36,462 nt of DNA. Origin: Silvanigrellaceae bacterium (lineage in GTDB: Bacteria > Bdellovibrionota_B > Oligoflexia > Silvanigrellales > CANGWC01). Position numbers and translations under genes: made by a program. How positions within the stretch are numbered: the first letter of the stretch is position 1; each line of letters opens with the position of its first letter. This document shows, piece after piece, positions 19,129 to 28,737 of this stretch. The notes beneath the pieces are model-generated. The model saw only the letters and a list, made by a program, of their open reading frames with translations. It did no database searches and was not told the origin of the DNA. The stretch covers positions 1-36,462 of the forward strand of contig CANGWC010000008.1 in assembly GCA_947457515.1 (NCBI GenBank), given 5' to 3'.

Positions 19129-19860
19129 TTATTTGTAAATAGAAACATCGATTCCTGATGCTACATGCAAAGATGTTCCTTCAAAAGCTTTTTTACGAAC
19201 ATCAGAACTGCTCACATGAGAAAGTTTCTCTCCTAATACAAAAAGATCAGCATACTGATCTTTTAAAAGATCAAAAGAAGGTAAAGGAATAATCCCTAAA
19301 GCTTTCTCATTGAGCATCAGATCTTTTATTGTGGAATCTAAATTTCCACCCCAATCTAAAGGGTATCTTGCAGATTCTATAGAACCCTGTGGTCTAGGTT
19401 TTACAAAGATCTGAATGCTTTGCATTAAATAAATTCCATTTTTAATTCCTGAAGTTGGATCATCCCAATTTTTAATTGATCTTAAACTGTCTTCACCCAT
19501 CAATAAGGAGAATTTATTTTGAGGATAATATTTTTGAAGTCTTTGAACCAATTTTGTGGTTCCTCTATACTCTCCATACACATCTTCTAAAGAAATCTTA
19601 ACTTTATTATAGAAACCAAGTCTTTCTATAATTAATTGAAAGACATGCAACCACTTTAATCTTTGTTCTAAACTTGCTTGAGGTGTTTTCCCAGGACGGG
19701 AAAGATAAGGTAAAAGCCAAACTTCATCTACCCAACCCAAATGTAGAATTAAAGCAACAAGTCCCATGTGAGCTAAAGTTGGAGGATCAAAGGCCGAACC
19801 AAGAAGAGCTATATGGTTTCTCCCACAAAAAAATCTCCTACTCGTATCCAAAGACTTCAT
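19129..19860 (-). CDS. nadD: Nicotinate-nucleotide adenylyltransferase-like nucleotidyltransferase
   Basis: IALLGSAFDPPTLAHMGLVALIL (HxGH-type nucleotidyltransferase start), FSLLMGEDSLRSIKNWDD, HVSSSDVRKKAFEG. Confidence 0.82.
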   Translation of the reverse strand: MKSLDTSRRFFCGRNHIALLGSAFDPPTLAHMGLVALILHLGWVDEVWLLPYLSRPGKTPQASLEQRLKWLHVFQLIIERLGFYNKVKISLEDVYGEYRGTTKLVQRLQKYYPQNKFSLLMGEDSLRSIKNWDDPTSGIKNGIYLMQSIQIFVKPRPQGSIESARYPLDWGGNLDSTIKDLMLNEKALGIIPLPSFDLLKDQYADLFVLGEKLSHVSSSDVRKKAFEGTSLHVASGIDVSIYK

Positions 19861-20097
19861 TCATTATCTCCTGGAGATGAGGTTACAATTAATAACCAAA
19901 AAAATGGGGATTGGAAAACAGGAGATAAAGTGACCATTCAAAAGCTTTCCCCTAAAAACACTAATGTCTTTACCGTTTATAATGCAAATGGACAAATCAC
20001 TACCCTGTCTTGTTTAGATGTTACAGGATCCCTAGATACATCGATCTCCTCCAAATTATCCGGTGTCAAAAAAAGCAAAGCTTGGGAATGGCCTTAA
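19813..20097 (+). CDS. Small hypothetical protein, SH3-like appearance
   Basis: 94 aa ORF: LSPGDEVTINNQKNGDWKTGDKVTIQKLSPKNTNVFTVYNANGQITTL. Its 5' end overlaps the nadD 5' end in antisense. Confidence 0.5.
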   Translation: MVSPTKKSPTRIQRLHSLSPGDEVTINNQKNGDWKTGDKVTIQKLSPKNTNVFTVYNANGQITTLSCLDVTGSLDTSISSKLSGVKKSKAWEWP

Positions 20098-20806
20098 TCT
20101 TAGACAAAAAAGTGACAGCTCTGAGTGTCTATTCTCTTCTCAAAAGTTTAAAATCTCAAAAAATAAACAATTGAAATTATTTAATATTTTCTTACCTCAG
20201 AATCTTACACTCAAGATCTGTAGTCTTGGGATACTCCTTTCTTTCTCTCTTCTCGATGCAGCTTCTTCCTCTAAAGTCCGAAATTACACTCTTAGTCATC
20301 CAGAAATTTATGAAGGATGGTACTTTGTCACAAAATGCTGGGATGGAGATGGATGTCTTGTTACTCCTAAAATGGAAGATAATCCTTTTCCAGTAAGCAT
20401 TCGTTTGATTGGAATTGATGCTCCTGAAATGCCTAAAGGAGAACATCCCGGACAGGAACTGGCTGACGAGAGTAAAGAAGCTCTAGAAAACCTGATTTTA
20501 AAGTCCTGGGTTTTCCTGAGGATCTATGGAGTAGATCCTCATAATAGGCAGATTGCAGAATGTTTTAAGCTCAGCCCAGAGACCAATCAATACGTTAATA
20601 TTAATCTTGAGATGGTCTTAGAGGGTTTAGCTGAAGTGTACCGGGGATCAGGTATTCCTAAACTCTTTAGCAATAGTCATTACGACTTAGCAGAACTCAG
20701 AGCTAAAATTCTCAGAAAAGGCATTTGGAATTTAGAGAATTACGTCTCTCCCGCCATCTATAAACAAGAAAGAAAAAGCAAATTCGCTAAAATAGCATCT
20801 CACTAA
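20063..20806 (+). CDS. Exported staphylococcal-nuclease-like (SNase/TNase) protein
   Basis: CWDGDGCLVTPKMEDNPFPVSIRLIGIDAPEMPKGEHPGQELADESKEALENLI...VDPHNRQIAECF...VNINLEMVLEGLAEVYR; internal hydrophobic segment LKICSLGILLSFSLLDAASS suggests export. The start codon may be downstream of 20063. Confidence 0.85.
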   Translation: MSKKAKLGNGLNLRQKSDSSECLFSSQKFKISKNKQLKLFNIFLPQNLTLKICSLGILLSFSLLDAASSSKVRNYTLSHPEIYEGWYFVTKCWDGDGCLVTPKMEDNPFPVSIRLIGIDAPEMPKGEHPGQELADESKEALENLILKSWVFLRIYGVDPHNRQIAECFKLSPETNQYVNINLEMVLEGLAEVYRGSGIPKLFSNSHYDLAELRAKILRKGIWNLENYVSPAIYKQERKSKFAKIASH

Positions 20807-20898
20807 AGCATTAATTATATTAAAAAAATTTAAATATAATTAGAAAACATATAAATATTTATAGAGATCCTTTTCATAATTTATGATAATCAAAAGTT

Positions 20899-22446
20899 AT
20901 GAATTGTAAAATATTCCATTATTTATTAATTATATTAATATATTTTAATATATACGCAGACCCTTTGGTAGATCTTAAACAGTTAGCCGATCATCCCATT
21001 GGCTCAATTGTCACTCCTTATGGCAAATTGATAGAGTCTTTTATCGAAGAATCTTATGTTCTATCCGGTTTATCATCAGATAATAACATCAATGATGAGA
21101 TCTTTTTAAAGAGCCTCGTTTCAGAATTGAATCTATTAAAAGCTCACATTAAACAAAAAATTGAAGAATCTCCTTACCCATTAGAATTTCAACTCAAAAT
21201 GGAAGAAAGTTTTTTAGAAGCTATCAATGATCAGTTTAAACAGGAAAAACTTCATTCACTTTTTCACTTGAGTCCCAGTGGAAGAGATGTTGATTCCATC
21301 AATTGGGAAAGAACCCTAAGATTAAGTCTGACAGCTAAATTTGATTTTATAGATTTTGCATCATTTCTAGGAATTACCTTAGATAGAAATCGTCTAAAAA
21401 TTCCAGGGATTTCTCAATATCATTTAAAGCATTTTCCAGAAGATTATCATTTACCCCAACTACAGGAAACAAGTAAAAATAATTACGATCTTCAAGAAGT
21501 TTGGCATCAAAGATGGCTAGAAGCTCGTCAGCAAAACAACTCAGATATTGCTGTTCCTGAACTTAATGCAGCCTATGATTATCTTTTGGCATGTTTTTCA
21601 CTTTATGAAGAACTCTTGATTACCCCTGAATTTCAAGATTTTTTAAAAGAAAAATCTAATAAGTCAGATCTTATATCAGAGGTAAAATACATTCTAAAAC
21701 AACAAGAAATCGTGAGTGAACCCTATCGACTTAAGGGAGTAGATGTCTCTTATTTTACATTCGCTAGGACAGATAGGTTGTGGAGAATTTTATTAAAAAT
21801 CATTTATGACTCGAAGAGTAATATAGAATCTCTTCATTCTGACTTTCATTCTCGTCAGCGTGTATTTTCTCAATTCGACAATATGTGGATGTTTATAGAA
21901 ACACTCATGAGTAACCCACTCAAAAAATTTTTTGATGATGGGGTATTTTTGTTACCTTATATAGGTGAACTCAATCATAATTCTTTTATCATGAGCTTAA
22001 ACACTCCTTATCTCTACTGTTATGATATCTCTATCAGTTATGTACCCTTTGATAAGATGCACAGAGACTTAGTTGATAGAATCATTCATGACTATAATCA
22101 TACTACCGATATCCTTAAAGCATTGGCTCAATCCTTTAATTTAGACGATCGTCATCTTCTAGATTCTGCTTTTGACTCATTACTCAAACTTTGCGAACAG
22201 TTTACGATTGAAGAGTATAAAGTTTTTATCAATGAGTCTGTTTATTTACATCATGAACCTATTGAATCGACTATTCTCAATGATCAGTTTATGACAAAAG
22301 TTTTAAGTGCTATTCTCAGTAAAGCACAACCTCGTTCTAGTTCAACTATCATCTCTCCTGAAATGCACGTCATGCTCCTTCAAGAGTGGCAACAAATCTG
22401 GCAAAAACTCTCTCAAGAACCTGTTCTCTTAGAGATCCATCATTAG
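20899..22446 (+). CDS. Large hypothetical exported protein
   Basis: 515 aa ORF with signal peptide MNCKIFHYLLIILIYFNIYADP; no recognised domain. Confidence 0.7.
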   Translation: MNCKIFHYLLIILIYFNIYADPLVDLKQLADHPIGSIVTPYGKLIESFIEESYVLSGLSSDNNINDEIFLKSLVSELNLLKAHIKQKIEESPYPLEFQLKMEESFLEAINDQFKQEKLHSLFHLSPSGRDVDSINWERTLRLSLTAKFDFIDFASFLGITLDRNRLKIPGISQYHLKHFPEDYHLPQLQETSKNNYDLQEVWHQRWLEARQQNNSDIAVPELNAAYDYLLACFSLYEELLITPEFQDFLKEKSNKSDLISEVKYILKQQEIVSEPYRLKGVDVSYFTFARTDRLWRILLKIIYDSKSNIESLHSDFHSRQRVFSQFDNMWMFIETLMSNPLKKFFDDGVFLLPYIGELNHNSFIMSLNTPYLYCYDISISYVPFDKMHRDLVDRIIHDYNHTTDILKALAQSFNLDDRHLLDSAFDSLLKLCEQFTIEEYKVFINESVYLHHEPIESTILNDQFMTKVLSAILSKAQPRSSSTIISPEMHVMLLQEWQQIWQKLSQEPVLLEIHH

Positions 22447-22489
22447 CCCTTAAGGACCATTTCATTCTTATTTACAGGTGCGTAAAATT

Positions 22490-22537
22490 TGTTATATGAA
22501 TAACAGTAGCTTGGTGGCTATTATCCATAATATAACA
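22490..22537. repeat. Imperfect 48-nt inverted repeat/hairpin in the intergenic region
   Basis: TGTTATATGAATAACAGTAGC - TTGGT - GGCTATTATCCATAATATAACA; arms of 21/22 nt pair with small bulges and G-U pairs; no immediate T-tract. Confidence 0.65.
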
Positions 22538-22646
22538 TGTTGATACAAAACATATAATCATAAATAAAAAATTTTTCTTGATTTTTTTATAGTAATCTGC
22601 AATAAATAAGAATCGTTTATTTATATTAACCGCATCAAAGGACTCT

Positions 22647-23297
22647 ATGTTTATTCTTTCTAGCCTACTGCTTTTATTAAACTTTTGTGGAGATGCCTCA
22701 GACTCACAGAAAGTTAAAAATTCGGATACATCCCTTGTATCCGAATCCCCTGTTGTTATCTCTGAAGACTTACAAACAGCTACTGAAGAAATGACTCCCT
22801 CTGAATCACAGGAAGAGGAACCTGAACTGCCTATTGCTCAAAGAGTTTCTCCTGCAGATCAAAATGGTTCTTTGATGGAACAACGATGGTTTAGACCTGT
22901 TTTTGTTGCTGTCACTTTGGGAATTTTCTTTATAGGTGGAAAGTTATTTTTTGACCGACTTGTTGGGGGAATTGGGGGATCAGGACCTAGATTCCAAACA
23001 GAGCCAGAGTCTAATGGTAGTAATTTTTATGTTTACATACCCGAAGAACTTAAGCGACATGCATATCTTAAAACTATCAACTACTATGAAGCTCTAGAAG
23101 TAGAAAGCATTGCTCAAGCATCTCAAATTAAAAATAAATATAGACAGCTTTCGCAAGATTTTCATCCTGATAAGACTCAAGGCGACGCTGTAAAGGAAGA
23201 ACGTTTTAAGCAAATTAGTGAAGCTTATGAGACTCTTAAGGATCCTGAACTCCGAAAGCTATATGATAACTTCCTTAAAGTATGGCGTAAAAAATAA
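22647..23297 (+). CDS. Membrane-anchored J-domain protein (putative lipoprotein signal, acidic linker, TM, C-terminal J domain with HPD)
   Basis: MFILSSLLLLLNFCGDAS; TM VFVAVTLGIFFIGGKLFF; J domain NYYEALEVESIAQASQIKNKYRQLSQDFHPDKTQGD...FKQISEAYETLKDPELRKLYD. Confidence 0.85.
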   Translation: MFILSSLLLLLNFCGDASDSQKVKNSDTSLVSESPVVISEDLQTATEEMTPSESQEEEPELPIAQRVSPADQNGSLMEQRWFRPVFVAVTLGIFFIGGKLFFDRLVGGIGGSGPRFQTEPESNGSNFYVYIPEELKRHAYLKTINYYEALEVESIAQASQIKNKYRQLSQDFHPDKTQGDAVKEERFKQISEAYETLKDPELRKLYDNFLKVWRKK

Positions 23298-23363
23298 ATA
23301 TTTTTAAAACTTCTTTCTCAACCCTACGTCTCCTGTGCCGATACTCAAAAAATAGGCATACTT

Positions 23364-23948
23364 ATGATTTTTCTATTGTTGTTGAGTATTTCCTGTCAGC
23401 CTGCACCTCCCTCGACTCATTTACCATCTCCTCAGGAAAATCAAATCTCCCAAAAAGACTTTGAATCACAGATCAACCTTAAAACTGCCCCGCTAAATCC
23501 TTATCAACAACCTATTGCAACGTACAAATCTCCAGCTCAGTCTTCATGGTTAGATTATGTTCCTAGCTTTTTAGTGGTGGGTACATCGTTATTGGGAACT
23601 TATATCTTTATCAAAGGCAAAAAACATCCTGAACTCAATGAATCTACAGGAAGAAACACTTCTATGCATGGTGGCAATAGATTTGATTCCCATTATGTCA
23701 TCCCTCTAGAATTCAGTACCCATAAGTATCTCCATCTCGACTATTATAAAATTCTAAATGTACCAACTCATGCGCTAACTGATGAACTCCAAAGAACTTA
23801 TAACAAATTAGCTTCTACACATACTGGTTCAAATCCTGGAGATATGGCAGCTAAAGCAAAGCTTGAACAAATCAATGAAGCTTATGAGACTCTCAGAGAT
23901 TCTGATAAAAGACTTATCTATGATAGGTATAAACAACGTCAAAAGTAA
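23364..23948 (+). CDS. Membrane-anchored J-like protein lacking HPD
   Basis: Lipobox-like LLLSISCQP; TM LVVGTSLLGTYIFI; DYYKILNVPTHALTDELQRTYNKLASTHTGSNPGDMAAKAKLEQINEAYETLRDSDKRLIYDRY. HPD is replaced by HTG. Confidence 0.8.
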   Translation: MIFLLLLSISCQPAPPSTHLPSPQENQISQKDFESQINLKTAPLNPYQQPIATYKSPAQSSWLDYVPSFLVVGTSLLGTYIFIKGKKHPELNESTGRNTSMHGGNRFDSHYVIPLEFSTHKYLHLDYYKILNVPTHALTDELQRTYNKLASTHTGSNPGDMAAKAKLEQINEAYETLRDSDKRLIYDRYKQRQK

Positions 23949-24119
23949 TCTTTAGGCTCTCTTTTGAGATTTCCGCTAAATTTAATTATAAGCACTTAAT
24001 ATCTATAAAAAAATAGACTAAAATATAAAAAATATATTGATTTTATTGTTAAAAAAATATAAAAATTAAGATCATTACTTTTTGTTAAGTACAAAATAGA
24101 TATATTTACTCAGGATCTT

Positions 24120-25331
24120 ATGATTTTTCTTTCAATTTTGAGTCTACTTCTAAACTTTTGTGGAACAGATAATGCCCCCAAAACATCAGAAGATAAAACC
24201 ACCTCATCCCAAGAATACCTTATCACAGAGGATCAAAATACAGTTCCTGAGAGCATTTCAATGCCTTCTAATACTGATGACTCATCCCCTAAAGTTGACT
24301 CCGTGGAACCGTCTGAATTCGATGCAGATGCCTACGAGTATACAAAACAAAGATGGAGAAACACAGCTATCTTGTTAGCTACTATTGCGGGTGTTTACGT
24401 AGGAGGTGCTTTATTCTTGAATCATTTGAATACTGAATTCAAACGAAAAACTCTTGAAAATCAATGGAATAAAAATACAACTGCATCTTCAAATGATTAT
24501 CAATCTTCTGGGAGAACTTATAAGTCTCGTTGGGAAAGTAATTATAGAACATACAAAAATACCAATGATTGGGCACAGGATTGGGCGCATGAAGTCGCTA
24601 TTATGGTGGAAAATGTAGGTAAAACAAATAAAAGGAGACATCAAACCTGGAGGAGCTTTAGATGGTTGGAGTCTTCTTATTTTGATTATAGCCCTAATTA
24701 TTTTAATGATAGTCCATTTTGGCAACAACTGGATGACCTATGGGAAAAAACTTATGCTGCGTCATCTTCAAAAAATCGGTCTTCTGATACCGAATCTCAG
24801 AGAGAAAATTATGTATATGAGGCTAATGAATTATTAATTATGATTAGTAACTCATCGGACAAGAAGAGCCATGAAACATGGAGAGAATTTAGAGAGAGAA
24901 CATCTTCTGCTTCTGATTACAGTCCTGGTTACTTTAATGATAGTCCTTTCTGGCAAGATATGAATACACGCTGGGAAAGCACTTATAAATTCTTTAGTTC
25001 CCATACGAACAATAGTACCTCTTCCCGCTCTAGAAAAACTCATAATTACTCTAGTAACCAGAGACATCAAGAAGCAAGAACATATTCTTCATCCAATGAT
25101 CCCTTGGATTATTACAAGATACTTGGGCTAAATGTTGGTGAATCAGATCCAGAAGTCATTAAAAGAGCTTACAGACGGTTAGCAAGGAAGTATCATCCTG
25201 ATTTGAACCCTAATGATAAAGTTGCTGAAGAAAAATTTAAGGCGGTTAGTCATGCTAATGATGTTCTGAGTGATCCTACTAAAAAAAGAAATTACGATAG
25301 ATACGGAAATGAGAAATACGGAGGATACTAA
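24120..25331 (+). CDS. Membrane-anchored J-domain protein with two internal repeats and a canonical C-terminal J domain
   Basis: [38 protein letters not shown]; repeats ...[24 protein letters not shown] / ...[25 protein letters not shown] domain [37 protein letters not shown]. Confidence 0.87.
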   Translation: MIFLSILSLLLNFCGTDNAPKTSEDKTTSSQEYLITEDQNTVPESISMPSNTDDSSPKVDSVEPSEFDADAYEYTKQRWRNTAILLATIAGVYVGGALFLNHLNTEFKRKTLENQWNKNTTASSNDYQSSGRTYKSRWESNYRTYKNTNDWAQDWAHEVAIMVENVGKTNKRRHQTWRSFRWLESSYFDYSPNYFNDSPFWQQLDDLWEKTYAASSSKNRSSDTESQRENYVYEANELLIMISNSSDKKSHETWREFRERTSSASDYSPGYFNDSPFWQDMNTRWESTYKFFSSHTNNSTSSRSRKTHNYSSNQRHQEARTYSSSNDPLDYYKILGLNVGESDPEVIKRAYRRLARKYHPDLNPNDKVAEEKFKAVSHANDVLSDPTKKRNYDRYGNEKYGGY

Positions 25332-27257
25332 CTAGCCCCCTCCTCCACCTTTTTGGATCACTTCTGTTCCTCTATGTTTTTTAGCATAGTCTTTAATCTG
25401 ATCTCCCATTTCAGGACTGGTCACTCCACTAGAAATCGCTGACTCTCCTTGGAAAGCGAGAGTCTTACTATCTTCAATGAGTTCTTTAGAATATTGACCT
25501 TTTAGTTTTTGGATTGCTTCTGCTTCATTAGGATTTAATGTAGGTGGTGGATCCACTTCTAAGATCTTACTTGCAATAAGTTCTGCCATTTGTGCGGCTT
25601 TATAGTAACCCACACTACAAGTATTCATCCCTGAGACTTGGCAAGGAGCTGTGAAGTCTTCTTTATTCTTATCATATACAGCTTTGATATTGATAAGTCC
25701 TTTTTTAAGGTTGGGATTAGAGTTGAGATCAAGATCGGGAAGAGTGATCGCAGATAAGATCGCTCTTTGGTATCTTGCATTTGCAATACAGTTGATATTT
25801 GCAGGAGATTCTATCTTAGAATTAAGGATCTGATTAATGGCTTGAGAGAGAGGTTTCATATCTCCTGCTCTTAAGCGAATTTCAAAGATACGACAAAGAC
25901 TCCAAACTTTATCATCAGGATCTTTAGAAAGTTTCATAATACGATTGAAACTTGCAATGGCTTGGCTATCTACACCATATTTGCCTGTGATATCAGCTAT
26001 AGCTTTGGCGTATTTTAATTTATTCCGGGGAGATATTTTAATCAGAAGTTCATAAAGAGCTATGGATCGTGAGTATCTCTCTACATCTAAGTAAAGCTGA
26101 GCTGATTCAATAAGAGCTGCTTCTCTTCTTTTATCTTGAGGATAGGTTCTTGCAAATCTTTCGTAATAGATTGCACTGTCTAACTTACGATTGATGGTTT
26201 TAGCACCTTCAGCGGCTCGCCAGAAAAGACCACCAACTTCTTTTTTCTTAGGATACGTTGCAATATAAATCTCTAAAAGATCGATGCCTTCTCCGATCTT
26301 TTGAGCTTTAAAAAGAGCATTAATGGCTTTGTATAACGCAGCAGGAGCATCTGGTGCTGCGGGGAATTCTTTATAATATCTTTGATATTTAGCAGCTGCT
26401 TCGTCTAATTGACCCTGTGCTAAAAGTTGATTAGCCTGTGCTAAAAGACTTTTTTGAAGGTATTCAGTTGCTTTAGGAACTTTAATATTTTGAGCTTTAG
26501 CATAAAGTGTCCATTTTTCTACGACAGGATAGTTTCTATGTTGCCAGGATATTTGGATCAAATAGTTTACCGCTAAAGTGGTATAAGGAGACTTAGGAAA
26601 CTTTTGAATTGCTTCTTCAATAAAACCTATTCCTGAGTTAGCATCCATGTAAGCATGATTTAAGTAAGCAAGCATGAAAGCCACTCTTGGCTGATCTTTT
26701 TGGTTCTGTAAGGCAGCCATATAAGCAGAAAGAATATCTCTATCCACAGCAGGATTACTCTTAAAAAGAAATTTATCCCAAGGATACGCTTTCTCTAAAA
26801 GATAACGAATTCTTTCTTCTACAGGTCTTTTATCCTTAATATCTAAGGTTAAGATCTGTTGATAATACACCAAAGCTTCTCTAGGCTTTGAATTGATCTT
26901 AGGAATTGCTAAACCTTCTAAGTAGCTAGGGATCAAAGGTTCTTGTTCTGTGTTACGTAAAAGATTGAAAAGATCCTGAGAAAAAACCCTTTCGGAAATG
27001 GATTGTTTGATCAAAGGAATTGCGACTCTTCTCTTTTCGTCAGCAGGTCGATTAACAATGCTTCTCAAAAGATTCTCTAAAGCTTTTCTTCTTCCTTTTC
27101 CCTTTAAAGGAATCTTATCTACACTTTTTTGAACTTCTATCTGTCCTTTACCTTGAGGAAGTCCTGTGACAGGAACCTTATAAATAGGTGAAAAGAAACA
27201 TAAAAATATATATGAAATTAAAAAAAATACCCTTTGGAGCGTAACTCTATCTATCAT
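25332..27257 (-). CDS. TPR-repeat exported protein
   Basis: 641 aa; multiple TPR-like units (EAAAKYQRYYKEFPAAPDAPAALYKAINALFKAQK, SAIYYERFARTYPQDKRREAALIESAQLYL); hydrophobic N-terminus; terminal GGGGG. Confidence 0.8.
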   Translation of the reverse strand: MIDRVTLQRVFFLISYIFLCFFSPIYKVPVTGLPQGKGQIEVQKSVDKIPLKGKGRRKALENLLRSIVNRPADEKRRVAIPLIKQSISERVFSQDLFNLLRNTEQEPLIPSYLEGLAIPKINSKPREALVYYQQILTLDIKDKRPVEERIRYLLEKAYPWDKFLFKSNPAVDRDILSAYMAALQNQKDQPRVAFMLAYLNHAYMDANSGIGFIEEAIQKFPKSPYTTLAVNYLIQISWQHRNYPVVEKWTLYAKAQNIKVPKATEYLQKSLLAQANQLLAQGQLDEAAAKYQRYYKEFPAAPDAPAALYKAINALFKAQKIGEGIDLLEIYIATYPKKKEVGGLFWRAAEGAKTINRKLDSAIYYERFARTYPQDKRREAALIESAQLYLDVERYSRSIALYELLIKISPRNKLKYAKAIADITGKYGVDSQAIASFNRIMKLSKDPDDKVWSLCRIFEIRLRAGDMKPLSQAINQILNSKIESPANINCIANARYQRAILSAITLPDLDLNSNPNLKKGLINIKAVYDKNKEDFTAPCQVSGMNTCSVGYYKAAQMAELIASKILEVDPPPTLNPNEAEAIQKLKGQYSKELIEDSKTLAFQGESAISSGVTSPEMGDQIKDYAKKHRGTEVIQKGGGGG

Positions 27258-27277
27258 TTTTTTCCTCGATCCTTATT

Positions 27278-28276
27278 CTAGTTTAAATTTTGCTGACTCA
27301 TTGATTTTACCTTTTCTATGGCATTGGTAAAATCTTTAGGGAGCAAAGAAGTAAATTCCATCCATTTTTTGGTGGTGGGATGAAAGATCCCTAATTTATG
27401 AGCATGTAATAATTGACGAGATATTTTAAAATTTTTCAAAGGATATCCATAAAGCAGATCACCTAAAACTGGACAACCTAACCATGCCATTTGAACTCGG
27501 ATTTGATGAGTTTTACCGGTATGAAGTTCACATTCAACATGTGAAATTTTATGGGTTTTTTTCTGTCCCGTTAAAACGCTTTTAGAAGTATAACTCATTT
27601 TAGCTCTCACAGTTTTAGAGTTACTTTGATTATCTTCAATCACTTTAAACTTTTTAGGATGACTCAGATCTCTTCCATAAAAGGTATCTATAATACCTTT
27701 ATCCTGTGGTAATACGCCACTCACTAAAGCTTCATAAATCCTTAAGTGTTGATGTTCTTTCCACTGTTCTTTAATGATCTCATACGCTCTTTGATTTTTA
27801 ACGATCATCATCACTCCAGATGTGTCTTTATCTAATCGATGAACAATCCCCGGACGAAAAGCATCTCCGGGAAGAGTGCCTTCTCCATATCTTTCAATGA
27901 GGCCATGGGCCAAAGTGACTTGAGGAATCCCAGATCCTGGATGACAAGAAAGACCATAGGGTTTTTCAAAGACTAGAATATCTTCATCCTCATAATAATC
28001 ATTCCAGATGAGTTTTTCTGGGTAGAGAACAGGAGGTATCTCCCAAGTGATCTGATCTGTTAATTTAAGCTTATAAGAGGGTTTTACTGTTTTATGATTT
28101 ACCTTAATATACCCATGAGATATCCAATAGTTTATTTGACTACGACTCATTTCTTTTAAATCATGAAAATAAAAATCTGCTTTTTGAAGAGTAATGATCT
28201 CTTGGAAAAAATAACTATCTAGTCGGGATGTGTCTTTATCTTCTGAGAAAGTGACTTGATATGAACCTGAAATCAT
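27278..28276 (-). CDS. rluD: RluD-family 23S rRNA pseudouridine synthase
   Basis: RPGIVHRLDKDTSGVMMIVKN; S4-like N-term; HQIRVQMAWLGCPVLGDLLYG. Confidence 0.92.
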   Translation of the reverse strand: MISGSYQVTFSEDKDTSRLDSYFFQEIITLQKADFYFHDLKEMSRSQINYWISHGYIKVNHKTVKPSYKLKLTDQITWEIPPVLYPEKLIWNDYYEDEDILVFEKPYGLSCHPGSGIPQVTLAHGLIERYGEGTLPGDAFRPGIVHRLDKDTSGVMMIVKNQRAYEIIKEQWKEHQHLRIYEALVSGVLPQDKGIIDTFYGRDLSHPKKFKVIEDNQSNSKTVRAKMSYTSKSVLTGQKKTHKISHVECELHTGKTHQIRVQMAWLGCPVLGDLLYGYPLKNFKISRQLLHAHKLGIFHPTTKKWMEFTSLLPKDFTNAIEKVKSMSQQNLN

Positions 28277-28281
28277 AATTG

Positions 28282-28737
28282 TTATGCCAAATACCTTGCT
28301 TTGGAATATTTTTGCATAAAATCTTCCACAACATCATTTCTTTTTAATCCAAAGAAATTTAAATACACATTTAAAAATCCTCTCACATAAACAGCTGCAG
28401 GTAATGTCATATAATCATTATTTTCTATAGCAAAAAGATAATGTTTTTGAAGTTTAGTCATTTTATAAACACTGTCTAAAGATGTATCTGTAGTCTGTCT
28501 TAAGACTAAAAAGACATTGTGACCATCTTGTTTAGCTTGATTTACCACTTCATTAAGTTTCTCAATGTTATCTAAATGAGGAAATCTCACAACAACAGAG
28601 TTTTTGCCTTGTGATAAAAAAGTCAGATGAGATGTATCGTGATTCTCAGAAGAATCTAACTTAAAAACCACAGGTTCTTGTTCTTCCTCTGCAGGAAGAT
28701 TAAGAAGTTTTTCGAGTTCAGGGAGTGTCATTGACAT
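28282..28737 (-). CDS. Protein with RodZ-type HTH (HTH_25) at its C-terminus
   Basis: SVYKMTKLQKHYLFAIENNDYMTLPAAVYVRGFLNVYLNFFGLKRNDVVEDFMQKY matches the RodZ cytoplasmic HTH pattern; about 90-aa N-terminal extension of unknown fold. Confidence 0.75.
   Translation of the reverse strand: MSMTLPELEKLLNLPAEEEQEPVVFKLDSSENHDTSHLTFLSQGKNSVVVRFPHLDNIEKLNEVVNQAKQDGHNVFLVLRQTTDTSLDSVYKMTKLQKHYLFAIENNDYMTLPAAVYVRGFLNVYLNFFGLKRNDVVEDFMQKYSKARYLA

Noticed and set aside
20812-20842. AT-only stem (TAATTATATT...AATATAATTA) as a terminator
   Set aside because: Such pairing is easily produced by the local AT composition; no GC core, so I do not call it.
24489-25070. Two similar antisense ORFs (24489..24728 and 24852..25070)
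   Set aside because: Their mutual similarity is the reverse-strand reading of the 77-aa repeat in the J protein, not an independent gene pair.
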